From positions 1 to 12,879 of the forward strand of contig JAIXXU010000286.1 in NCBI GenBank assembly GCA_027490595.1: a DNA stretch of 12,879 bases. Direction: 5' to 3'. The position numbers and the translations under genes are program-made. The DNA comes from Pseudomonadota bacterium. Its GTDB lineage: Bacteria > Bdellovibrionota_B > Oligoflexia > Silvanigrellales > Silvanigrellaceae. Below, one piece after another: positions 1-6,556 of the stretch (positions are counted from its first letter, which is position 1; the number at the start of each line of letters is the position of its first letter). Under the pieces are notes generated by a model. That model had not been told where the DNA came from, searched no databases, and was given only the letters and a program-made list of their open reading frames with translations.

Positions 1-1
1 A

Positions 2-793
2 GAGCATCTAAAGTCTTTGACCGAGTTGACTTATTTGGATCTTAACAACTGTCATCTAATCACCGACGTAGGCCTTGAGCACCTAAAGTCTTTAACCAGT
101 CTGACTTATTTAAATCTTGGCATGTGCAGCCTAATCACCGACGCAGGCCTAGAGTACCTAAAGTCTTTAACCAGTCTGACTCATTTGAACCTTTACGAGT
201 GCAGCCTAATCACCGACGCAGGCCTAGAGCACCTAAAGCCTTTGATCCAGCTGACTTATTTAGACCTTTCCTTGTGTTGGGAAATCAACGACTTAGGCCT
301 TGGGCACCTAAAGTCTTTGATCCAGCTGACTTATTTGAATCTTGACAGGTGTAAGCGAATCACCGACGCAGGCCTTGAGCACCTAAAGACTTTGATCCAC
401 CTGACTCATTTAAATCTTCACCACTGTGCCGAAATCACCGAGGTAGGGCTTGGGCACCTAAAGACTTTGATCCACCTGACTCATTTAAATCTTTGCGGGT
501 GTTGGCAAATTCACGACTCAGGCCTTGAGTACCTAAAGACTTTGATCCACCTGACTCATTTAAATCTTCGCCACTGTGCCCTAATCACCGACGTAGGGCT
601 TGGGCACCTAAAGACTTTGATCCAGCTGACTTATTTAAACCTGGACATGTGTTTGCGAACCACCGACGTAGGCTTTGAGCAAATAAGGCATTCAATCCCT
701 AACATCAGAATTGATCATGAGCATACAGAGTGTAATTTAGGAGAGTGTTATTTAAGAGAGAGTTTGTTAACTCTCGGATATCTCTTGAGCTAA
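2..793 (+). CDS. Cysteine-type leucine-rich-repeat protein, 5' end cut by window edge
   Basis: The reading frame is open from base 2, so the gene starts upstream of the window; the TTG at 17 is simply a repeat Leu codon. Nine 25-residue units run from about 17 to 691. Each has the pattern LTxLTxLNLxxC followed by ITDxGLxHLK, the LRR-CC subtype known from F-box proteins and from LRR proteins of amoeba-associated chlamydiae. A 33-residue non-repeat tail ends at TAA 791-793 and contains two further Cys residues. LRR solenoids bind proteins through the concave beta face, here the residues around each conserved Cys. No signal peptide, membrane segment or catalytic domain is visible, but the N-terminus is missing. 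The units are unusually alike at DNA level. A role in host interaction is an inference from the family. The binding partner is unknown. Confidence 0.88.
   Translation, partial: EHLKSLTELTYLDLNNCHLITDVGLEHLKSLTSLTYLNLGMCSLITDAGLEYLKSLTSLTHLNLYECSLITDAGLEHLKPLIQLTYLDLSLCWEINDLGLGHLKSLIQLTYLNLDRCKRITDAGLEHLKTLIHLTHLNLHHCAEITEVGLGHLKTLIHLTHLNLCGCWQIHDSGLEYLKTLIHLTHLNLRHCALITDVGLGHLKTLIQLTYLNLDMCLRTTDVGFEQIRHSIPNIRIDHEHTECNLGECYLRESLLTLGYLLS
17..691 (+). repeat. Nine tandem 75-bp units within the LRR gene
   Basis: Direct 75-bp periodicity is visible: the stretch 381-418 recurs identically at 456-493 and 531-568, and close variants occur in the other units. Units 2 and 3 share most of their second half exactly. 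Differences cluster in the codons flanking the conserved Cys. The repeat is coding and keeps frame, because 75 is a multiple of 3. Confidence 0.9.
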
Positions 794-1103
794 ACCTCAC
801 GCTCTTTTTATTTCAAAATGGCGATATTTTGGGGCAACTATTCCTAAATCTGTTCATGCTTTATTGGCTTTTTTCTTTACGAAGCAATTTCCTTCAAAAG
901 CGATTTCTTCCAGTGATGGAAGCTTTAATTTCTCTGAATTGAAGGAGCACTTAAAATCTATAGGACACGATAATGTTGCAGAGGCTTTAGAACCTTCTTA
1001 TTTCAATCATATTTTTATGAATAAAGAAAAAAATACGCTTTCTTTTTCTAAAAAATTTATGGATCAGCCTTTTGAATTAAAACTTGCCAGAGAATGTTGT
1101 TAA
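789..1103 (+). pseudogene. Unidentified open stretch, probably a 3' gene remnant
   Basis: A frame opens at 789, overlapping the LRR stop codon by a few bases, and runs 104 codons to TAA 1101-1103. It has no ATG before codon 77; the first possible start is a TTG at 864, which would give 79 residues and has no Shine-Dalgarno sequence. The translated part is hydrophilic and protein-like, for example NFSELKEHLKSIGHDNVAEA and SFSKKFMDQPFELKLARE. I do not recognise the family. The lack of a usable start and the position immediately after another gene suggest the tail of a deleted gene. A small TTG-started gene remains possible. It ends 12 bases from the convergent fadJ stop. Confidence 0.35.
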
Positions 1104-1115
1104 TATCCTAAATTT

Positions 1116-3257
1116 TTATGAGCTCCAATATTTGGTTGGAGAAAAACGCTCTCCATATTGTTTTTCTAGTTCTTTTAATTTTGCAAGAACATTCTCTTTC
1201 CCTAAAACATTTGCGTAGTGAAACGGACCTCCTAAAAAGGGAGGAAAACCAAGTCCCATAATAGCCCCAAAGTCCCCTTGCCCAGAGGACTTAACAATAC
1301 CTTCATCCAAGCACCGCGCTGCTTCATTTAAGAAAATGTAGATGCATCTTTCCCATATCACTTGCGAAGGAATTGGTTTGCGTGGGCCAAAATGTTTATA
1401 AATAGTTCCGTCAACAGAACCTTTTTTACCATTTTTGTAGCTATAAAAACCGAATTGATTCTTTCTGCCTTTGCGTCCTTCTTTTCCGATGAGGTTCACC
1501 TGTTCGGGCACAACAAGTCTTGGTTCAAATGAATTTTTCAAAATAGAAATAATATGTTCTCCAACATCGATACCAACTTCATCTAATAAGGTGATTGGTC
1601 CAACAGGCATGCCAAATTTTTCCATTGCGGTATCAATATTCTCAATAGTTACCCCTTCAGCAAGAAGCTGAAGAGCTTCGGCCATCTGAAATGCCAAAAT
1701 ACGCGTTGTAAAAAACCCAGGTCCATCACTGACAATAAGAGGCTGTTTTCCCATCATCAAGGCAAGATCAAAGACTGCTGATGTGACTTCATCAGAGGTA
1801 TTTTTTGTAACAATGATTTCCACCAAAGGCATTTTGGGGACGGGAGAGAAAAAGTGCATTCCAATGACGGATGTTTCTTGGTTTTTCCTTGCTAGTTCCA
1901 TTTCTGCAATAGGAATGCTGCTTGTATTTGTTGCAAAAATAAAATTTCCAGTCCCAAGTTTTTTCTCGCAATTTTGCAACACCTCTTTTTTTACAGAGAT
2001 ATCCTCAAATACTGCTTCAATAAGGATAGGGCAATTTTTAAGTGAATCAAGATTAATCGAACCTGAACACACGTTAGTTTTGAGGTCTCGTTCAAAAGAT
2101 GTTATTTTTTTCTTTTTAAACCGGTCCATAAAATAAGAACTCACTGCAGCAAGACCTTGTTGAATCCCTTCATGGGATTTATCCAGCAGAATTGTCCGCA
2201 AATTCTTTTCTGCCAATACTGTAGCAATTCCGCTTCCCATAAGCCCGGCGCCAAGAACACCTACTGCTGATTGGCCCACTTTCAAAGAATCAAGGTATTT
2301 TTCTGTTGCTTTACCTTGGATCTCTTTGACGAAGGGGTTCTTTTTTGCTTCTGTCATCAAACGAAAAACATGAATAAGGGACTGACTTTCCTTAGTAACA
2401 AGAAGCTTTCCAAAGTGCTTTGATTCCAATTCGAGACCTTTTTTGAGATCATCTTGAGCATATCCGTCTAAAACAACATGAAGTGCACGAAACGCTGCTG
2501 GGTAGTGACCCTTTGTATTCTTTTGGATGGACTCTAAAGTTTTACTTTCAATTAATTTTCGACCTAAAAAATTGTTTTCGAGACTAAAAAAAGAAACTCT
2601 TTTTTTAAGTAATTTTTCCTGGGAAAAGGACTTCCGATGGCATATGGCAATTGCTGTTGGCAACAACTGATTTACAGGAATACAATCATCAACTAGACCA
2701 AGTTTTAAAGCCTTTTTTGCATCAATTTTTCGGCCTGTTAGAATTAAATCTAGAGCTGCTGGAACACCAATCAACCGCGGTAACCTCTGAGTTCCTCCTC
2801 CTCCAGGAATCAACCCGAGTTGAATTTCAGGAAGACCTAACTTTGTATTTTGATCTGTGGTGCAAAGACGATAGTGACAAGCTAAAGATAACTCTAGCCC
2901 CCCGCCAAGACATAATCCATGAATGGCAGACACAGTAGGAACTTTCGATTCCGAAAAACGATTGAGAACACGTTGGAATTCAGTGCTAATTCTTTGGCCA
3001 TCTTCTTTCGTATGAGTGCTTTCAAATATAGTGATATCCGCACCAGCAAGAAAACAGTTTTCCTTTGAAGAAGTGAATATGATGCCTTTTAAATCAGAAA
3101 AGGAAGAAAGATGTTCCATGATTTTATCAAGGTCATTCAAAGCCTCTTCAGTAAACGTATTCAAAGATTTTTTAGGATCGTTCATGGAAATAATACAAAT
3201 ATCTTTTTCAAAAAAAATATTAAAAATTTTAGATTCAGAATGAATTATTTTATTCAT
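1116..3257 (-). CDS. fadJ: FadJ-like multifunctional enoyl-CoA hydratase / 3-hydroxyacyl-CoA dehydrogenase
   Basis: The 713-residue product matches the length of E. coli FadJ (714) and is collinear with it. The N-terminal crotonase domain shows the oxyanion-hole region AGAD (71-74), LGGGLELSLACH with catalytic Glu122, and GLPEIQLGLIPGGGGTQRLP with Glu144. The dehydrogenase half has the NAD motif GAGLMGSG (336-343), IEAVFED, NTSS (444-447), and GMHFFSPVPKMPLVE holding the His468/Glu480 dyad. The C-terminal domain keeps LLDEVGID, RKGRKN and GFPPFLGGPF. The enzyme hydrates trans-2-enoyl-CoA and oxidises the resulting L-3-hydroxyacyl-CoA, acting in the cytoplasm with the FadI thiolase. The ATG lies in an ATGA overlap with the fadI stop and has its own strong ribosome binding site, so the two are translationally coupled. 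All catalytic residues I could check are present. Confidence 0.95.
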   Translation of the reverse strand: MNKIIHSESKIFNIFFEKDICIISMNDPKKSLNTFTEEALNDLDKIMEHLSSFSDLKGIIFTSSKENCFLAGADITIFESTHTKEDGQRISTEFQRVLNRFSESKVPTVSAIHGLCLGGGLELSLACHYRLCTTDQNTKLGLPEIQLGLIPGGGGTQRLPRLIGVPAALDLILTGRKIDAKKALKLGLVDDCIPVNQLLPTAIAICHRKSFSQEKLLKKRVSFFSLENNFLGRKLIESKTLESIQKNTKGHYPAAFRALHVVLDGYAQDDLKKGLELESKHFGKLLVTKESQSLIHVFRLMTEAKKNPFVKEIQGKATEKYLDSLKVGQSAVGVLGAGLMGSGIATVLAEKNLRTILLDKSHEGIQQGLAAVSSYFMDRFKKKKITSFERDLKTNVCSGSINLDSLKNCPILIEAVFEDISVKKEVLQNCEKKLGTGNFIFATNTSSIPIAEMELARKNQETSVIGMHFFSPVPKMPLVEIIVTKNTSDEVTSAVFDLALMMGKQPLIVSDGPGFFTTRILAFQMAEALQLLAEGVTIENIDTAMEKFGMPVGPITLLDEVGIDVGEHIISILKNSFEPRLVVPEQVNLIGKEGRKGRKNQFGFYSYKNGKKGSVDGTIYKHFGPRKPIPSQVIWERCIYIFLNEAARCLDEGIVKSSGQGDFGAIMGLGFPPFLGGPFHYANVLGKENVLAKLKELEKQYGERFSPTKYWSS

Positions 3258-4585
3258 AATTCATCTCCTCTCGTTTCAAGTAAAATACCCATTCCCATAC
3301 CACCAGCAGCGCATACTGCAACAATGGCGTATCGTGAGCCTTGTTCTTTTGCGATTCTTAAAGCATTGCCAACCAACCTTGCCCCCGTAGCACCAAAAGG
3401 ATGTCCTATGGCAATGGAGCCACCTCGAATATTTATTTTCGTCATTGGTATTGCTCCAAAGGCGTTTTTTAATCCTAATTTTTCTTGGCAGAATTTTTGA
3501 TCACTCATTGCTTCTAAGCAACTTAAAACTTGTGAGGCAAATGCCTCGTGTATTTCATAAACACCGACGTCATCTTTAGAAATGTTGTTTTTGGCTAAAA
3601 GTTTTGGAATGATATAAGCAGGGCCAATCAAAAGCTGATCTTGAGGATCCACAGCCACCGTCATAACATCTAGAACGTATCCTAAAATTGGCAAGCCTTT
3701 TTCTTTGGCATAGGTTTCACTGCTAAGTAGGGCGCAGGAGGCCCCGTCTGTTAAGGGACTAGAGTTACCCGCAGTGATGGTACCATTTTTCTTGTCAAAC
3801 ACTGGTTTTAATTTAGAAAGAGCTTCCAACGTACAATCAGGCCTGACGTTGTTGTCGTTATCAACAAAGATCTCCTTACTTTTTCCCGTCCATATGGGAA
3901 CAATTTCTTCTTGAAACAGCTTTCCATGGTGGGCTTTTGCTGCATTTAAATGACTGTTTAAAGAAAATACATCTTGACTCTCACGGGAAATTTTATTTTT
4001 CACTGCCATAAGCTCAGAATGTTCGCCCATGGTTAAACCAGTAAAAGGCTCAGAAATAGTTGGTGGACTGGGCAAAAACCACTTCAAATTTATCCCAGAA
4101 AGCAATGATAGTTTTTCACCAATGGATTTTGCTTTTGACAGTTTCAAAAAAAATCTTCGAGCTTCATCGGAAAATGGCAAAGGAATGTCAGATAAAACCT
4201 CAACTCCCCCAGCAAGAACTAATTTATTTTTTCCAAGAGAAATACGATCGCATGCGATCTCAATGCTTTGCAAAGAAGAGTCGCAGGCTTTGTTTAGGGT
4301 AAAACCAGGAATTGATTTGGGAAGACCTGAAAACAAAATAATTTCACGGGCTAAGTTTGCGCATTTAACCTGGGGAACAACCACTCCCCAAATACACTCG
4401 TCAATATCAGTTGTATGAACAAAATAACGAGAAACCATTTCTTGTACAATTTTTACACTTAACGAAAGTGCACTTTCATTTTCAAAAACTCCAAAAGATT
4501 TTACAAAAGGAGTACGCAAAACATCGATTACAGCAACTTTGTCCTTACAATCTTTCACTAAGTACCTCATTTTTATATACAACAT
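3254..4585 (-). CDS. fadI: FadI-like acetyl-CoA C-acyltransferase (3-ketoacyl-CoA thiolase)
   Basis: The 443-residue protein is close to E. coli FadI (436) in length and layout. It cleaves 3-ketoacyl-CoA with CoA to release acetyl-CoA, the last step of the beta-oxidation turn. Visible signatures are LRTPF (23-27), the nucleophile region NKACDSSLQS with Cys101, GNSSPLTDGAS (273-283), YEIHEAFA with His346, GGSIAIGHPFGATGAR with His395, and CAAGGMG with Cys425. The ACDSSL form of the active site is the FadI type rather than the CGSGL of FadA. It is first in the operon, with fadJ following in an ATGA overlap. The start is uncertain: ATG 4585 has no clear Shine-Dalgarno sequence, and an in-frame ATG at 4570 is equally possible. 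I see no convincing promoter upstream. No acyl-CoA dehydrogenase or ligase gene is in the window. Confidence 0.94.
   Translation of the reverse strand: MLYIKMRYLVKDCKDKVAVIDVLRTPFVKSFGVFENESALSLSVKIVQEMVSRYFVHTTDIDECIWGVVVPQVKCANLAREIILFSGLPKSIPGFTLNKACDSSLQSIEIACDRISLGKNKLVLAGGVEVLSDIPLPFSDEARRFFLKLSKAKSIGEKLSLLSGINLKWFLPSPPTISEPFTGLTMGEHSELMAVKNKISRESQDVFSLNSHLNAAKAHHGKLFQEEIVPIWTGKSKEIFVDNDNNVRPDCTLEALSKLKPVFDKKNGTITAGNSSPLTDGASCALLSSETYAKEKGLPILGYVLDVMTVAVDPQDQLLIGPAYIIPKLLAKNNISKDDVGVYEIHEAFASQVLSCLEAMSDQKFCQEKLGLKNAFGAIPMTKINIRGGSIAIGHPFGATGARLVGNALRIAKEQGSRYAIVAVCAAGGMGMGILLETRGDEL
3265..3269 (-). promoter_or_regulatory. Strong ribosome binding site of fadJ
   Basis: AGGAG on the minus strand lies 7 bases before the fadJ ATG and inside the last codons of fadI. 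It fixes the fadJ start at 3257. Confidence 0.8.
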
Positions 4586-4794
4586 GAGTTCATGATAGGA
4601 GACTCAGTTGACTTTTACTTTAAACCTTTGCAGGTATCGACATTTGTAATAATAATCTTATTTTGAAAGTAAGAAATAATTTCTCTTGTTTTATTTGGTG
4701 GTTGGGGGTTTTTTGGTGCAAAAGCCAAATTTTAGTCCATTCGATCTGCTTTATTCTATGCGGAACCGTTTTATGATAAATCAAGAAAATTAAT
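4586..4794. other. Non-coding stretch upstream of fadI
   Basis: About 210 AT-rich bases lie between fadI and the end of the Fic remnant. Open frames here (the 3' part of a 132-codon minus-strand frame) are low-complexity Ile/Leu/Lys translations and look like noise. The fadI promoter should lie here, but I found no good -35/-10 pair. Confidence 0.4.
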
Positions 4795-5228
4795 TTAGTC
4801 AGTATTAAGATCAAATTCTTTATCAAGTATATCAAGGTAAATATTAAATTTATAAATTTTATTTCTTCTTGAATAATATTAAATTCTGCAAAGATATTGA
4901 AAATATTTTGTATGGTGTTGTAAGCTTTGTTGAAATGCTTGCTGACCTGAGAAACAGTCGTCACTGGATTAGAAAATATAGAATCAAGTACCATCAAACA
5001 ACTACTTTTTGGTAGCAATATCCAATACTTTCAAATAATTAAGCACTAATTGCGTTGATTTGTTGGGTACAGTGACGTTTTCTGGCTGCCTATATATTTC
5101 AGTGAGGGTTGTATGAATACCTTCTATTTTTCATTATCCATGCTAAGTGGCGGGATTACAGGTGGCAAATCATGAGGAATAAAAAAACGTGCCGAACCAA
5201 TAACTTTGTAACGTCCTGTCATGCGCAT
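4795..5228 (-). pseudogene. Remnant of a Fic-family protein gene, catalytic core deleted
   Basis: Reading the minus strand from ATG 5228 (AGGA 7 bases upstream), three pieces resemble successive parts of a Fic protein. First is TGRY...FFIPHDLPPVIPPL, the N-terminal arm, ending at TAG 5124-5126. Second, in a shifted frame from 5127, is IEGIHTTLTEIY...LVLNYLKVLD, the Fic N-terminal helices, ending at TAG 5002-5004. Third, in another frame from about 5001, is LDSIFSNPVTTVSQVSKHF...FNIIQEE, the C-terminal winged helix, followed after one more frame change by KFNIYLDILDKEFD and the stop at 4795-4797. The whole central AMP-transfer domain with its HxFx(D/E)GNGR motif is missing. About 434 bases remain of a gene normally over 1 kb, so the product cannot be active. 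Family assignment rests on recalled Fic sequence patterns, not on a search. Confidence 0.7.
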
Positions 5229-5241
5229 GCTTAATCCTGTA

Positions 5242-5319
5242 TTTCAGTTTAACGCCTCAAAATGAAATAAGAATGGTTTGTTCAACCATGAATTTCAATT
5301 TGGAGGCCCAAACTGAAAA
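5242..5319. repeat. Imperfect 78-base palindrome / potential long hairpin
   Basis: The left arm (5242-5278) starts TTTCAGTTT, then GCCTC, TGAAAT and ATGGTT. The right arm (5284-5319) is its near reverse complement: AACCAT, ATTTCA, GGAGGC, AAACTGAAA. The loop is TGTTC (5279-5283). A few bulges interrupt pairing. There is no T-run after either arm, so it is not a standard terminator. It could be a miniature mobile element, an intergenic palindromic repeat or a structured RNA. Confidence 0.65.
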
Positions 5320-5456
5320 AGAACGACTCGGTTAAGGACCCAGATTTCATTTAGCAACTCAGTCCAAATAAAACCCTCCATTTTCCAGTTGTATCCCTGA
5401 ATCCTGTACTTTTTATCAACCGTTATAAATGATATGACTGTTTTACAAATTTATGC

Positions 5457-5461
5457 AGGAG
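5457..5461 (+). promoter_or_regulatory. Ribosome binding site of the FAD-oxidase pseudogene
   Basis: A perfect AGGAG lies 7 bases before ATG 5469. The intact translation start shows where the original gene began and suggests that decay is recent. Confidence 0.7.
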
Positions 5462-5468
5462 TTTATTT

Positions 5469-6293
5469 ATGATGAAATGGTGGGGATGGGGTAATCCAAA
5501 TTTTACGTTTCCTATGGAAAATAAGCCTAGTTTATGGCCTTTTATTCGGGCAAAATTAGGCTTAAAATCTGAAAGCCCCTGTTGATCTTGTGAATGCCAG
5601 GAAAGGTCTTTTTCGCAAATCACCAGATATGGTTCTTTTTCCTGAAAGTCACGAAGACGTAGAAGACATTGTTTCTTTGTGCAACAAGTATAGTGTCACA
5701 GTAATTCCTTTTGGCGGTGGTACAAATATTGTTGGCGGAGTTGATTCCTTTGATATTAAAAATCAAGTGTATTCCTGCAAAACAATCGCAACATTCAGTC
5801 TTGCTCGTATGAATAAACTTTTGTCTCTCGATCCTATCTCCCATACAGCAAACATAGAGGCTGGATCCTCAGGGCCAAAGTTAGAAGAAGATCTTCAAGC
5901 AAAAGGATGGTCGTTGGGTCATTATCCGGACTCCTTTGAACACTCTACTATTCAGTGTCTTCAAGAAAGATTTCAAAACGAATGTAACGGGTGGGATATG
6001 TTGGCTGCCATATCTCTCATACCTATCAAACAGGCGCATGCTTATAGTTTACTTATGCAGCACCTCAAACCCCTGAAAAAGAATTAGAACAATATTACAG
6101 CTTCAAAAAAATGGTTACTGATAATTTCATGGCCTGTGGAGCCACTCTAACTCACCATCATGCAGTAGGTTACGAACACGCCCCTTGGTTAGAGCAAGAA
6201 ATTGGTGAGGTAGGTGTTGAAACCCTTAAAAATTTGAAAATGTCGCTCGACCCCAATCACATCATGAATCCTGGAAAGTTATTTTCTTTGTGA
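5469..6293 (+). pseudogene. Decayed alkylglycerone-phosphate-synthase-like FAD-linked oxidase
   Basis: Three pieces of one gene are visible. From ATG 5469, MMKWWGWGNPNFTFP is the typical start of bacterial alkyl-DHAP synthases; it stops at TGA 5583. In the next frame (from about 5575), PDMVLFPESHEDVEDIV, PFGGGTNIVGGV (FAD-binding loop), NIEAGSSGPKLEEDL and GHYPDSFEHST cover the FAD-binding domain. After about 5955 homology is lost, and it resumes near 6003 in a third frame as CHISHTYQTGACL. An amber TAG follows at 6045-6047 where the family has Tyr, then ATLTHHHAVGYEHAPWLEQE and DPNHIMNPGKLF to TGA 6291-6293. About half of a protein of some 530 residues is missing, including most of the central substrate domain. 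The ancestor would have exchanged the acyl group of acyl-DHAP for a fatty alcohol in ether-lipid synthesis; a related FAD-linked oxidase is the alternative. Confidence 0.82.
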
Positions 6294-6556
6294 CTTTTTT
6301 TGCATAGTTTCTTCGTAAAATTGACATTTACGACGATAAATTCACCTTGTTTTACCCCAGTCATCTTCTACAATCAAAAAAGCTTAAGTAATAAAATTTT
6401 TGTCACATAAACAGGAAGCTGTTGCCGACATTTTTTTATGTTTAGCTAAAGCTGGCAGGACGATATCCGATATAATGTTGGGCATTTACTGTTGAGCGTT
6501 AAGACATTTCTCCAGATAGGCCTTCAAGTCCACCATCTTACGAAAGGGTATTTTTT
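6294..6556. other. Intergenic region upstream of the exported-protein gene
   Basis: These 263 bases hold no convincing gene. A perfect -10 hexamer TATAAT at 6471-6476 lies 80 bases before the next ATG, but its -35 region (about 6448-6453) is poor. A perfect TTGACA at 6321-6326 has no well-spaced -10. A 35-codon open stretch at 6388-6495 translates to protein-like sequence, including EAVADIFLCLAKAGRTISDI, but has no ATG at its start and no recognised family. Confidence 0.4.

Larger units (their letters stand above)
5229..5468. other. Divergent intergenic region between two pseudogenes
   Basis: About 240 bases separate the 5' ends of the Fic and FAD-oxidase remnants. They hold the 78-base palindrome at 5242-5319 and a plus-strand open stretch through the palindrome ending at TAA 5333-5335, which I cannot assign. 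The rest (5336-5456) shows nothing recognisable apart from AT-rich promoter-like sequence near 5420-5435. Confidence 0.4.

Noticed and set aside
124..345. 73-codon plus-strand frame with PNHRRRPR repeats
   Set aside because: It is a second-frame reading of the LRR repeats; the periodic Arg-rich pattern comes from the 75-bp DNA repeat.
17..691. Regular repeats as a possible CRISPR array
   Set aside because: The 75-bp units are contiguous, have no spacers and code in frame for LRR units.
758..775. Hairpin GAGAGTT/AACTCTC as LRR terminator
   Set aside because: It lies inside the coding sequence and has no following T-run.
745..942. 65-codon frame overlapping the LRR 3' end
   Set aside because: Hydrophobic low-complexity translation, start inside another gene, no ribosome binding site.
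1123..1140. Hairpin CTCCAA/TTGGAG near the fadJ end as terminator
   Set aside because: The stem is only 6 bases, lies within fadJ codons, and has no adjacent U-run on the fadJ strand.
2651..2938. 95-codon plus-strand frame opposite fadJ
   Set aside because: Antisense shadow of a fully conserved enzyme gene; the same holds for the other plus-strand frames within 1471-4418.
4620..5018. 132-codon minus-strand ORF as an intact gene
   Set aside because: Only its first third is protein-like and belongs to the Fic C-terminus; after a frameshift the rest is AT-rich noise, while the true Fic ending continues in another frame.
5590..6087. 165-codon ORF as a complete FAD-binding protein
   Set aside because: It starts mid-domain at a GTG, and its last 40 or so codons are out of frame with the family sequence; it is one fragment of the pseudogene.
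6321..6326. Perfect TTGACA as promoter -35
   Set aside because: No acceptable -10 hexamer lies 15-19 bases downstream.
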